A stretch of 64,000 nucleotides of DNA. Origin: JACCWM01 sp040393065 (GTDB lineage Bacteria; Myxococcota_A; Bradymonadia; Bradymonadales; Bradymonadaceae). Shown piece after piece: positions 1 to 8,852 of the stretch. Numbering within the stretch: the first letter of the stretch is position 1; every line of letters begins with the position of its first letter. The position numbers and the translations under genes were made by a program. The notes below the pieces were generated by a model. The model ran no database searches. It saw nothing but the letters and a program-made list of their open reading frames with translations, and was not told the origin of the DNA. Where the stretch lies: contig JBEBUW010000014.1 of NCBI GenBank assembly GCA_040393065.1, forward strand, positions 1-64,000, read 5' to 3'.

Positions 1-58
1 GGCTTAATAAGGCGTTGCAGGCGGTTGGTGGTGGGTTGCAATGGCTTAATAAGGCGTT
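1..58. repeat. 42-bp-offset direct repeat at the 3' end of the murein endopeptidase gene
   Basis: The 16-base string GGCTTAATAAGGCGTT occurs at 1-16 and again at 43-58. The second copy contains the stop codon of the minus-strand endopeptidase gene, so the last codons and the stop are duplicated just downstream of the gene. The spacing is 42 bp, or 14 codons. It looks like a small tandem duplication whose left part may continue outside the window. Confidence 0.5.
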
Positions 59-1902
59 TCGGGTTGGAGAGTGGAGAGTTCGATGGGAATGGGGGGCGTT
101 CCATATTGGGCGGTGCGGCGTTCGAACCAGCGGCGCCAGTAGAAGCTGGCGTCTTCTTTGGACCAGGCGAGGCTGTTGGGTTGGCGGTTGGTGAGGCGCA
201 TGAGGGTGCGCTGGGCGTTGTAGCTGAGATGATCTTCGTGACTGATGGCGCGGCAAATTTCCCAGACGAATTCGAAGGTAAGGCGGGGGATGTCGAAGCC
301 GGCTTGTTGGAAGCCCAGGGCGATCCACTGGTCGCGGGTCATTGTTTTGTGGGTTTCGTACCAGGATTGCCAGGCGTTGATGTGTTGCTGGCGGGTTTCG
401 GCGTCGTCGGCATGCCAGTTTGTGCCGAACTGATGGTTGGTGAGCATTTGTAGGGCGCGGGCGGTTTGTGTGCGGAGATCGGCGTTGTCGTCGTTGAGCA
501 TGGTGATGAGTGCGGGAATGGTGCGGGTGTCTTCGAGTGCGACGAGGGCGCCGGCGGCGATGGTGCGCGCATCAAAAAACAGGGTGTCGAGCAGAGAAAC
601 GGGCTGCGGCTGGTGAAGAAACTGGCGCAGGGCGTCGCTTGCGGTGGAGCCGCCCAGCGAGCCGAGAGCGCCCAGGATTTCGGCGACGACGTGGGGATGT
701 TGCTCGTTCGTGAGTTGTCGGGCCAGGGCGCGGGTGTAGGTCTGGGCGTGGTTGCCGGCGAATTTGGCGAGTGCGCGGGCGCTGGCGGCGCGAACGCGGG
801 GATCGGGATCGTCGAGGTATTTTGCGATTTCGCGGCCGGTGTTATGAGCCTGCATGACGGTCAGGCGTTGAATGGCGGTGGTGCGTACGGCAGGGTCGGG
901 ATTCTTGAGGAGTTTTTGGGCGCGGGCGATGGTCTGGTTTCGTGCTTTGTTGAAGGAGCGGAATTCGGAGGTAATGCGGCCGGTGTCCTTGCAGCCGGAG
1001 CGCATGTCGATTTCGGAGCAATAGGTGCGGATGTGGAAGTGGTCATCGTGGGGAAGTGCGCCGCCGGGTTGGACGAGTATGGTGCGGGCGCGGGCGATGA
1101 GTTTGGGATCGGCGTTGCTCTGGCGCGCGTATTCAAGCAGGAGATTACGTAGTGGGTTGGAGACAAAGACAAACTGGATGGCGGCGGCGTCGGAGAGGAG
1201 AAGGCCTTCGATGAAAGCCCAGTTGCGGGCGGGATCAAAGAAGTAGGCGTGGCCTTCGTAGGGGGTATCGGGTGCGCCGATGAATTTTCCTTCGTCATCC
1301 AGGGGAAGGAGATCGGGTAAAATAGCAGGGTTGCCTTCGGCGTCGTTTACGAAGAAGGCGATGTCGGCATCGCGGCCAGAATTGTGGGAGACGGAGTAGG
1401 GTATGTCGCCGCCGCCTTCGGCGCTGAAGTTGCCGAGATGGACAACGGCGCCTTCGAAAGAGCGGGCGACGTGGTTGGCGGCATCGGTGATGAGTTCGAC
1501 CATTTCGTCGGTGGTATACAGCAGGCGACGCTGAAATTGGATGGGCAAAACGACCAGGTGTGGGTGGGGCAAGGGCAGGCGCGCGGCATTGACGAGGTAG
1601 CCATCGACAACGTCGCCGATGGAACGGCTCTGGCCGCGGTCTTCGTCCGGCAGGTAGGGATAGTGCGGCTGCCCGGAGTCCTGGGTGAGTGCGGGCAGCA
1701 GCCAGGTTTCGGAGGTCAATTGGGGAGGTTGCGGCAACTGACTTACAACCACCGCGGCTTTGTTAGCTCGACCCAAAGACGACTCGCCCGCCATTTCTTC
1801 GAGTTCTTGCTGTGTGAGTTCTGTCTGGTGCTGGTTGGGAGCAGCGCAGGTGATGGAGCTGGCGAGGAGAGCAAGGGGAACGAGTTTGGTGAGGAGTTTC
1901 AT
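46..1902 (-). CDS. MepA-like (M74) murein endopeptidase with C-terminal HEAT repeats, probable lipoprotein
   Basis: Probable periplasmic zinc endopeptidase cutting peptide cross-links in peptidoglycan. The 618-aa product begins with a hydrophobic signal segment ending near Cys19, a weak lipobox. The M74 hallmarks are visible: SHNSGRDAD near residues 171-179 (family H-x-T/S-G-x-D-x-D) and PHDDHFHIRTYC near 283-294, which supplies the H-x-H zinc ligands. After about residue 320 come helical HEAT-type repeats, for example DPDPRVRAASARALAKF, running to about 500, and then a Trp-rich tail. E. coli MepA is about 270 aa, so the HEAT half is an extra module, probably for protein contacts. The gene stands alone, divergent from the SDR gene at 2140. 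Family assignment is good; the role of the HEAT part is inference. Confidence 0.82.
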   Translation of the reverse strand: MKLLTKLVPLALLASSITCAAPNQHQTELTQQELEEMAGESSLGRANKAAVVVSQLPQPPQLTSETWLLPALTQDSGQPHYPYLPDEDRGQSRSIGDVVDGYLVNAARLPLPHPHLVVLPIQFQRRLLYTTDEMVELITDAANHVARSFEGAVVHLGNFSAEGGGDIPYSVSHNSGRDADIAFFVNDAEGNPAILPDLLPLDDEGKFIGAPDTPYEGHAYFFDPARNWAFIEGLLLSDAAAIQFVFVSNPLRNLLLEYARQSNADPKLIARARTILVQPGGALPHDDHFHIRTYCSEIDMRSGCKDTGRITSEFRSFNKARNQTIARAQKLLKNPDPAVRTTAIQRLTVMQAHNTGREIAKYLDDPDPRVRAASARALAKFAGNHAQTYTRALARQLTNEQHPHVVAEILGALGSLGGSTASDALRQFLHQPQPVSLLDTLFFDARTIAAGALVALEDTRTIPALITMLNDDNADLRTQTARALQMLTNHQFGTNWHADDAETRQQHINAWQSWYETHKTMTRDQWIALGFQQAGFDIPRLTFEFVWEICRAISHEDHLSYNAQRTLMRLTNRQPNSLAWSKEDASFYWRRWFERRTAQYGTPPIPIELSTLQPETPY

Positions 1903-2139
1903 AGAAGAGGGATGCGTGGTGGTGGAGGATTGTGGGGCATTGCCTGGATGTGATTGTAGTGGGGTTGGGGGTGAATCTGCAAATGGCGGATTCTGGAAGC
2001 TTTTGCCAGGTAGAGACTGGGTGGTCAGGACGCACGGTAGAGCTTGAAGGGGCGGGTAGAATGTGGCTTAACGTGGGGGGGCGTTACAGGGCCATTAAGC
2101 TGAGATAAAAGATTTGCATGAAACTACGCTGAAGGGTTT

Positions 2140-3198
2140 ATGAAGCCTAAAATTCTGGTGCTGGGTGGAAGCGGTTTTGTGGGCGGGGAAGTTGTGCGCG
2201 TTTTGCGCGATCGCGGACATGCCGTGCGTGCGACGCGAAGGGCGGGCGAGAAGATTGAGAAATGGGAAGAAAATGAGGAAGAAAGTGGAGAAGAGGTCGA
2301 GTGGGTTGAGGTCGATCTGGAACGAGCCGAATCGATTGAGGGAGCTTTGCAGGGATGTGTGGCGGTGATCCATGCGGCAGGTTATGAGCCGGGCGTCGGG
2401 GTGACGATGCGTGAGGGGTTGCAGCGCGGGCTCAGGGAGTTGCGCAGTGTGCTGGATGGGTGTCTGGCGCAGGGCGTAAGGCGGATCGTGTATGTTTCGA
2501 GCGCAGCCACCATGAACAGCGGACAGGTAGGGGGCGTTTATGACGAGACGGATTTTTATACGCCGGGTCAGTCTGGAGACGTGTATTTTGAAGTAAAATA
2601 CAGGATGGAGGCGGAGTTATATCAGTACTTTGATCGGGGGCTTGAGATTTTAGTGGCCTTGCCGTCGCTGGTGCTGGGGCCGGGAAGTATGGAGGCGCCA
2701 TCGGGACAGGTGGTGCGCAGAATCCTCGAGGCGGACGTGCATCCGGAGCTGGCGGCTGAGCCGTTGAATGTCGTGGATGTACGTGATGTTGCTACGGCGC
2801 TGGTGGCTGCGATGGAAAGTGGTCGGGCTGGCAGGCGCTATGCACTGGGAGGAGTGAATACGGATGTGGGTAGTTTGCGGGGAGCTTTTGTACAAGTCAT
2901 GGATGCCAACGATGAGGGAGGTAGCGGCAGTGTCCAGGGCAAGCCGTCGGAGCGCTTGATAGATCGTTTACGTGCTCAGGCTGTGGAAAGGTTGAAGCAT
3001 CCGGTTGTTGAGCAGGTGGCGGAGTTCTTGCCGGAAAAGCTGGTGAGAAAGGCAGGACGTGGTGAGGAAGGGGAGGTTGATACAGGCTTACAGCGGTATA
3101 GCGGGCACATCCAGAGTCAGCGGGCCCGTGGAGAGCTGGGGCACCGGCCACGTTTGTTAGCTCAGACAATTGCGGCCAGCGTTCCTACAAAAATTTAA
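2140..3198 (+). CDS. NAD(P)-dependent epimerase/dehydratase (extended SDR)
   Basis: A 352-aa extended short-chain dehydrogenase. The nucleotide-binding GxxGxxG is at residues 9-15 (GGSGFVG), followed by a basic stretch after beta-2 (RATRR) that may favour NADP. The catalytic YxxxK appears as YFEVK near residue 149, with an upstream VSSAAT serine strand. The last 90 residues are charged and do not resemble the usual sugar-binding half, so the substrate cannot be named. It is probably single-gene; the preceding gene is divergent and the cpaB gene starts 290 bp later. Could equally be a dihydroflavonol-reductase-like or hydroxysteroid-dehydrogenase-like enzyme. Confidence 0.8.
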   Translation: MKPKILVLGGSGFVGGEVVRVLRDRGHAVRATRRAGEKIEKWEENEEESGEEVEWVEVDLERAESIEGALQGCVAVIHAAGYEPGVGVTMREGLQRGLRELRSVLDGCLAQGVRRIVYVSSAATMNSGQVGGVYDETDFYTPGQSGDVYFEVKYRMEAELYQYFDRGLEILVALPSLVLGPGSMEAPSGQVVRRILEADVHPELAAEPLNVVDVRDVATALVAAMESGRAGRRYALGGVNTDVGSLRGAFVQVMDANDEGGSGSVQGKPSERLIDRLRAQAVERLKHPVVEQVAEFLPEKLVRKAGRGEEGEVDTGLQRYSGHIQSQRARGELGHRPRLLAQTIAASVPTKI

Positions 3199-3491
3199 CG
3201 TGCACGTGGGGAATATTTGGGTGAAAAGGAAAATGGATTCGCTCTGGACGACGTAAAATGGGTCTGTTACATTTGCGACAGCGCTGTTAGTTATGATGGT
3301 CCGAATGAGGATATTCGACCATTCACTGATATCTTCGGCTACCACAACATGCTTTAACCTGGTTCTGGAATGGTTTCGAAACGGCTTAAAGAAAGGATGC
3401 TGGAGCTGGCGGCAAATTAGTGAGTTTTATCGTGATATTGTGCTTGAGTAAGGCCTAAACGGATTTATCTCTGCAAGGAGAATTAAGAGAG

Positions 3492-4379
3492 ATGGCGAAG
3501 AAAAAATTACTAATTGCTGCGGTTCTGGTGGCTTCATTTGCGGCATTGCTAATGTTTTTGTTCTTGACTCAAAAAGAGAAAGAGCAGCAGGCATATTTTG
3601 CGGATGAGGTCGAGGTTGTGAAGGCGCTGACGGATATTCCGGCCGGTACGCCATTGACTCAGGATCGGGTAGGTGTTGAGCGCGTTCCAGAGCGTTTCCT
3701 GCCGGCAAATCCGTTGTTGTATCGCGATCTGCCAACCTATCTTGAGATGTCGGTTTCGGAGACGATCAAGAAAGGTTCGATGATTCTGACGAGTGACTTT
3801 GCGGTGGCTGATGTTGCGCGGACGCTGTCAGGCAGGATTCCGTTGGGTGAGCGTGCGATGTCGATTCCTGTAGACGCAATCAGTGGCGTTTCGGGCATGT
3901 TGCGCCCGGGTGATCGGGTCGACCTTTTGGGAACATTCCCGATTGGTAATCAGGATGACATGGTTCCCGAGGCCGGTGGTGATGGCGTTGGCTATGTTAC
4001 GATGAACCTGTTGCAGAACGTGACGTTGCTTGCCGTAGGCCAAGAAATTTCGGACATCGGTGCCGATAGTCGTCAGCAACGTGGTGCCTATTCCACGGTT
4101 ACATTATCACTGACGCCGGACGAATCGGAGCTGTTGACGATCGCTCAGACGCGTGGAAAGCTGGTGCTGTTGCTTCGTCATCGTGACGACCTGGAGACGA
4201 TTACTGTAAAGCGTCGTACTTTGCGCAGCGTTCTGGAAGAGCTGGATGTTATCAACAAGTTGCGTGTTACACGCGAAGAAGTCAAGAAGCCGCGTAAGGC
4301 TGCTTGTGGCGAAGGTTTCCGTCGCGGTCCGACCGGCGATTGCGTGCCTGCACTGGATATTATCCGCGGAAATCGCTGA
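3492..4379 (+). CDS. cpaB: Flp/Tad pilus assembly protein CpaB (RcpC/SAF domain)
   Basis: A 295-aa periplasmic component of Tad/Flp pilus secretion systems, thought to work with the CpaC secretin. One N-terminal membrane anchor (about 6-25) is followed by an SAF domain at about 40-105 (VVKALTDIPAGTPLTQDRV) and an RcpC/CpaB domain at about 115-235 with the typical LRPGDRVDLLGTF strand. The start is ATG after a purine-rich AAGGAGAATTAAGAG Shine-Dalgarno. It is the first gene of the Tad cluster, separated from cpaC by a terminator-like hairpin. The C-terminal 25 residues contain a Cys pair (ACGEGFRRGPTGDCVP) not usual in CpaB, perhaps a disulfide-closed loop. Confidence 0.88.
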   Translation: MAKKKLLIAAVLVASFAALLMFLFLTQKEKEQQAYFADEVEVVKALTDIPAGTPLTQDRVGVERVPERFLPANPLLYRDLPTYLEMSVSETIKKGSMILTSDFAVADVARTLSGRIPLGERAMSIPVDAISGVSGMLRPGDRVDLLGTFPIGNQDDMVPEAGGDGVGYVTMNLLQNVTLLAVGQEISDIGADSRQQRGAYSTVTLSLTPDESELLTIAQTRGKLVLLLRHRDDLETITVKRRTLRSVLEELDVINKLRVTREEVKKPRKAACGEGFRRGPTGDCVPALDIIRGNR

Positions 4380-4403
4380 TAATGCTTGAAATTATGTCTT
4401 GAT

Positions 4404-4452
4404 AAAAAAAGCCTCGTTCACCAGGTAAATACAGCATGGGGACGAGGTTTTT
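4404..4452 (+). terminator. Hairpin between cpaB and cpaC
   Basis: AAAAAGCCTCGT near 4405-4416 pairs with ACGAGGTTTTT at 4442-4452, with one bulged G and a long loop, and ends in a T run. It may act as a terminator or attenuator separating cpaB from the rest of the Tad operon. The long loop makes it weaker than a classic intrinsic terminator. Confidence 0.45.
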
Positions 4453-4595
4453 ACTTGGTGCAATGTAGGGAAAATCGCGGTTGCGTTTTGTGATCAATCG
4501 TCGGAGACTGGTGATTGTAAGATGGTGAATTTTTTTTGTTGGTCGTTGAGCTTTCACGGCAAGTGCATGCCGCACGAACGATGTGAAGGAGAGTC

Positions 4596-5960
4596 ATGAA
4601 AAGCGTAGTAAGCAGTGGACTTTTATTGTTTATGTTGGGTGTCGTGAGTCCGGCCATTGTTATGTTGCCTCAGGCAGCTCATGCACAAGCACCGGATCAG
4701 GAATTTACGGTCGCAGTTGGTGAGACCCTTACGTTCAATGCGCGTGGAATGACGCGTGTTAGTATTGGTTTGCCGGAAGTTGCAGACGGTCAGACCAGTT
4801 CCGATGGTCGTTTGTTTATTGTGACGGCCAAGTCGGTGGGCGTAACCACGATGAATATCTTTTCTGGTTCCGATCAGAAAACGTTGTTGATCCGCGTGGT
4901 TGGTGTCAACCCGATGTCTCTTGCCGAGGAAGTTCGTGAAATTCTTGGTGAGCGCTCCGGTGTGGATGTTCGTGTGGTGAAGGGACGCGTGTTGCTGGAG
5001 GGTGAAGTCGCCAGTCAGCTGTACAAGCGTAAGATCGATCGGCTGACGGAATTGTATCCGAACCAGGTTTTGAATTTTGCCGACTATCGTGAAGCGTTTG
5101 TAGAAGGCGCACGTATGGTCGCTCTGGAGGTATATTTCATCCAGATGGCATCTACAGATCGCGATAATCTCGGCGTTCAGTGGGGACAGTTTTTAGGCGC
5201 GAATTTCACTTTTGGTACGGGCGACGTGCCGCTGTATTATGATGAAAGCGATCTGGACATGGGCATTGTGCCAGAGCCCAAAGATGACATTGTTGGCTTG
5301 CCCAAGCCAGCAGCGCTGACAGGTGGCTCGGGTCTGACCTCGTACTGGTCGTTGGTTGGCAATCTGAACATGGCGCTTGATCTGTTGGTAGACAACGGGT
5401 TGATCAAAACGGTTCAACAGGCGACCATTGTGACGGAGGCTGGTACGGAAGCCACCTACCATTCAGGCGGCACTTTGTTGATTCCTGTCTCTTCGCTCAG
5501 CTCCTCGGGAGTAGAGGAGAAAGAATACGGCCTGCATGTCTCGGTGCAACCCATTCTGGATTTTGAAAACCGCGTGAAGCTCAATATTGATATGGAATAT
5601 AGTGAGTTGGACTACTCAAGCGGTGTGCAGGGATTGCCGGGACTTCGCAATAACAACGTGAAGGCAGTGGTCAATATGCGTGAAGGGCAGTCCGTACTGG
5701 TTAGCAGCCATATGAGCCATAAGAGCACGTCGACTGAGAGTGGCTGGTGGATGCTTGGCCGTGTGCCCATTCTCGGTTGGTTGTTTAAGAACCGTAGCTT
5801 TGCCGGTGAAGAAATGAACAATGCGATGTTTGTTACGCCGCGCGTCTATGAGCCGGGCGGTGATACGCATAAAGCATTGATTCAGGGTGTGTTCCAGGGC
5901 TTACTCGATCGCGGCGCTGAGCCCGATGATTTGCCTACGCTTTCTAATGCTCGGCAGTAA
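4596..5960 (+). CDS. cpaC: Tad/Flp pilus secretin CpaC (RcpA)
   Basis: A 454-aa outer-membrane secretin forming the exit channel of a Tad pilus system. A signal peptide (about 1-31, ending AAHAQA) is followed by the pilus-assembly N-terminal domain (about 35-105), a BON-like domain (about 107-175, with RVVKGRVLLEGEV) and the secretin domain (about 265-435). The last carries the VPILGWLFKNR signature typical of secretins near residue 388. A GAAGGAGAGTC Shine-Dalgarno precedes the ATG. cpaF follows after 35 bp. Length and domain order match CpaC; no lipoprotein pilotin is recognisable next to it. Confidence 0.92.
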   Translation: MKSVVSSGLLLFMLGVVSPAIVMLPQAAHAQAPDQEFTVAVGETLTFNARGMTRVSIGLPEVADGQTSSDGRLFIVTAKSVGVTTMNIFSGSDQKTLLIRVVGVNPMSLAEEVREILGERSGVDVRVVKGRVLLEGEVASQLYKRKIDRLTELYPNQVLNFADYREAFVEGARMVALEVYFIQMASTDRDNLGVQWGQFLGANFTFGTGDVPLYYDESDLDMGIVPEPKDDIVGLPKPAALTGGSGLTSYWSLVGNLNMALDLLVDNGLIKTVQQATIVTEAGTEATYHSGGTLLIPVSSLSSSGVEEKEYGLHVSVQPILDFENRVKLNIDMEYSELDYSSGVQGLPGLRNNNVKAVVNMREGQSVLVSSHMSHKSTSTESGWWMLGRVPILGWLFKNRSFAGEEMNNAMFVTPRVYEPGGDTHKALIQGVFQGLLDRGAEPDDLPTLSNARQ

Positions 5961-5995
5961 ATGATCGATTTCGGTAACAAGGTGCGCGTAGAACT

Positions 5996-7861
5996 ATGAG
6001 ACAAATTCGAGTACTCGACAATCTGGGGAATGAACATCTTTATCCGGTCACTCAGCCGGTTGTCGAAGTGACGATTGGTCGGAGTCAAAACAACGATATT
6101 GTTTTGAGCAGCAAGACGGTCAGTCGTCGGCATGCGATCTTGAAGATCATGGGCGATCGGATTTTGTTGGTGAATCAATCGGCCAACGGAGTACTGGTCA
6201 ACGGTGAGCGTGTCGATCGTGTTCGTGAGATGCGTCTTGGAGAGTACGCGGCGATTGAACCGTATCGTTTTTGTGTCGAACCCGCTGTGGCGGGAGCTCG
6301 CCCGGTGACAGGACAGCCCCATGTGGTTGCCGGTCATGCGATGTCGAATGCCGATGAAATGCGGCGGACCATTGCGCCGGGCGATGCGTATGGGCGTGCT
6401 CCTTCGGCAGGGCAGCCAGCGCATGCTGCAGCTGCGGCCGGAGGGCTGGCAGTTGCTCAGCCGGCAGTCACAAGGGCGCCAGCACCCAAGGTAACGCCGG
6501 AGCGTTTTCTTGGGCCGTTGGAGCCGCAAGATGACTATGTCGAACCGCGGCTGAATCTGCAGGGCGAAGTCGTGCAGATTCATGACCGAAGCAAGCGCCA
6601 GGCTCTGGTAAACTTCAAGGTGGTGCTTCATGAGGAGCTCAAGGATCGCCTCGATCTGCACAGCTTCCAGATTACGGACTATAGTTCTCCGCGCGTTGTT
6701 CGGCAGGTTTCCGAGAAACTCAAGGAACTGCTCAATCAGCGCGGATACGATATTCCGCCGCCTTTTACCAAAGAAGAAGTATTTAAGGAGCTGATGGACG
6801 AGGTGTGCGGTCTTGGGCCGATCGAGGATCTTGTGAAGCATCGCAAGGTTACAGAGATCATGGTCGTTGATCGAGAGCACATCTACGCCGAGTTGGGCGG
6901 TAAGATCGTTTTGACAGATCGTTTTTTCAGTGATGAGAAAGCGATGATGACGGTCATTGAGCGTATCGTTATTCCGCGCGGTCGTCGAATTGACGAGTCC
7001 AATCCGCTGGTCGATACGCGTCTGGCCGATGGCTCACGTGTGAACGCGGTCATTCCACCACTGGCATTAAAAGATCCGTGCTTGACGATTCGAAAGTTTC
7101 CAGAAGACAGGTTGTCAGCCTACGATCTGGTCAAGTTCGGAAGTATGATTCCAGAGATGGCGAAGTTTTTGGCCCGTAGCGTACGTGCGCGAAAGAATAT
7201 CATTATTTCCGGTGGTACGGGTTCGGGTAAAACAACGTTGCTCAACGTTTTGTCGAGTTTTATTGGACAGACTGAGCGTGTTGTGACGATCGAGGACGCG
7301 GCTGAACTCCAGATCCATCAAGAGCACGTAATCAGTCTTGAAACCAAGCCACCCAACCTGGAAGGAAGTGGGGAGGTGAGTATTCGCGATCTGGTAAAGA
7401 ATGCACTGCGTATGCGTCCGGATCGGATCGTGGTTGGAGAGTGTCGTGGTGGTGAAGCACTTGATATGCTTCAGGCCATGAATACCGGTCATGATGGCTC
7501 TATGACGACGGTTCACTCCAATAGTCCGGTGGAGGCGATCAGTCGTCTTGAAACGCTGGTGTTGATGAGCGGCATGGAATTGCCGTCACGCGCTATTCGT
7601 GAGCAGATTGCAAACTCGGTCGATCTTATTGTTCAACAGAGTCGATTCAGTGATGGAAGCCGTCGGGTAACGTATATCTCGGAGGTCGTCGGCATTGATG
7701 ATGACGGATTTATTCAGATTGAAGATATTTATCGCTATAAACAGACCGGAGTTGATGAGAAAGGTAAGGTTCAGGGCTATCATCTGGCGACCGGTTATCT
7801 GCCAGGATTCTTGAACGAATTTCTTATTAAAGGTCTGGCGACTCCTACCGATTTCTTTTAA
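5996..7861 (+). CDS. cpaF: FHA-domain fused CpaF/TadA secretion ATPase
   Basis: A 621-aa hexameric ATPase powering Tad pilus assembly. Residues 20-95 form an FHA phosphothreonine-binding domain (IGRSQNND, SRRHA, NGVLVNG). An Ala/Pro-rich linker (about 97-170) leads to the CpaF part from about 190. This contains Walker A GGTGSGKTT near 405-413, an IEDAAELQ Asp box, and the MRPDRIVVGECRGGEA Walker B and His-box region ending TTVHSN. Ordinary CpaF is about 450 aa, so the FHA is an N-terminal addition that suggests control by Ser/Thr phosphorylation (inference). It lies 35 bp after cpaC and 79 bp before tadB. Confidence 0.93.
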   Translation: MRQIRVLDNLGNEHLYPVTQPVVEVTIGRSQNNDIVLSSKTVSRRHAILKIMGDRILLVNQSANGVLVNGERVDRVREMRLGEYAAIEPYRFCVEPAVAGARPVTGQPHVVAGHAMSNADEMRRTIAPGDAYGRAPSAGQPAHAAAAAGGLAVAQPAVTRAPAPKVTPERFLGPLEPQDDYVEPRLNLQGEVVQIHDRSKRQALVNFKVVLHEELKDRLDLHSFQITDYSSPRVVRQVSEKLKELLNQRGYDIPPPFTKEEVFKELMDEVCGLGPIEDLVKHRKVTEIMVVDREHIYAELGGKIVLTDRFFSDEKAMMTVIERIVIPRGRRIDESNPLVDTRLADGSRVNAVIPPLALKDPCLTIRKFPEDRLSAYDLVKFGSMIPEMAKFLARSVRARKNIIISGGTGSGKTTLLNVLSSFIGQTERVVTIEDAAELQIHQEHVISLETKPPNLEGSGEVSIRDLVKNALRMRPDRIVVGECRGGEALDMLQAMNTGHDGSMTTVHSNSPVEAISRLETLVLMSGMELPSRAIREQIANSVDLIVQQSRFSDGSRRVTYISEVVGIDDDGFIQIEDIYRYKQTGVDEKGKVQGYHLATGYLPGFLNEFLIKGLATPTDFF

Positions 7862-7940
7862 AAATCGATTAGGATGCGAATCGAGTTTTACGAGAGCGAT
7901 TGACGATCTATAGAAACCACTTTGAAAGAGGAATGCCAAC

Positions 7941-8792
7941 GTGCTCTATCTGGTGACAGCAGTCGTATTAATATTTATAGCGGCGTTTCTTGCAATTCTA
8001 GGCGGTGGCGAATATCTGGCAACTCGCCTGAGTGCGGAGCGAGGGGTTTATGAGCGGATTGTCGGTAAGGAACTTCATCGGTTGTTTCTAAAGATATCTC
8101 CTCAGGAGTTTGTGCTGTTGCACTTGTTCCTTTTTGTGATTGGTATCGGTTTGGGAATGCTCCTGATGAGTCCGCTGTTCGGCGGGATATTGGGCGGTCT
8201 TATCGGTGGGCTGGGGCCACGCTTCTGGTTGAAGAGCGAATGGGCCAAGCGAATTCGCGCGATTGACGAGCAGGTTGAAGAAGCGATGGTGTATATGGCC
8301 AACAGCTTTAAAGCGAACCCGTCATTGCCCGAAGCCATTCAGGATGTGAACAATGCGATGGGAGCGCCGATCAGCCAGGAGCTGGGTGTTTTGCTCAAGG
8401 AATACAGGCTGGGAACACCGCTGGACCAGGCTCTTGTGAATTGTCAGCGCAGAATGCCTTCCCGGAACCTGGAGCTTGCGATTTCTGCGCTTGTGATTGG
8501 GCGTACGGTCGGTGGTAATATTCCCCAGATTTTGAATGATATTTCGGATACGATTCGGGAGAGCTATCGACTGGAGCGTGTGATTGATACGCAGACTGCT
8601 CAGGGAAAGATGCAGGCCTGGGTAATGGGTCTGATGCCGCTGGTCGTTTTGGGCGCGTTTTATTTGCTTGACCCGGAATTGATTAAACCGCTGTTTGAGA
8701 CACTGCCGGGTTACTTTATTCTGGGGATTGCCGCGATTTTGAATATCGTGGGTGTCGCGATCATCCTTAAGGTTGTCAGCATTGAAGTATAA
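7941..8792 (+). CDS. tadB: Tad pilus inner-membrane platform protein TadB
   Basis: A 283-aa type II secretion F-domain protein, one of two platform proteins that connect CpaF to the growing pilus. GTG start after GAAAGAGGAATG. Membrane helices lie at about 2-20 and 55-92 and near the C-terminus (about 229-280). The cytoplasmic F domain between them contains the typical VEEAMVYMANSFKANPSLP and GRTVGGNIPQIL segments. It is followed after 60 bp by tadC, as in most Tad loci. Confidence 0.9.
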   Translation: MLYLVTAVVLIFIAAFLAILGGGEYLATRLSAERGVYERIVGKELHRLFLKISPQEFVLLHLFLFVIGIGLGMLLMSPLFGGILGGLIGGLGPRFWLKSEWAKRIRAIDEQVEEAMVYMANSFKANPSLPEAIQDVNNAMGAPISQELGVLLKEYRLGTPLDQALVNCQRRMPSRNLELAISALVIGRTVGGNIPQILNDISDTIRESYRLERVIDTQTAQGKMQAWVMGLMPLVVLGAFYLLDPELIKPLFETLPGYFILGIAAILNIVGVAIILKVVSIEV

Positions 8793-8852
8793 TTCGGTGG
8801 TGGAAATCGTATAGAGCCGCCACGATGACGAGCATTTACCTGGTAACAGCTT

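Noticed and set aside
3199..3491. Sigma-54 promoter upstream of cpaB
   Set aside because: No GG-N10-GC spacing with adequate consensus could be found by eye.
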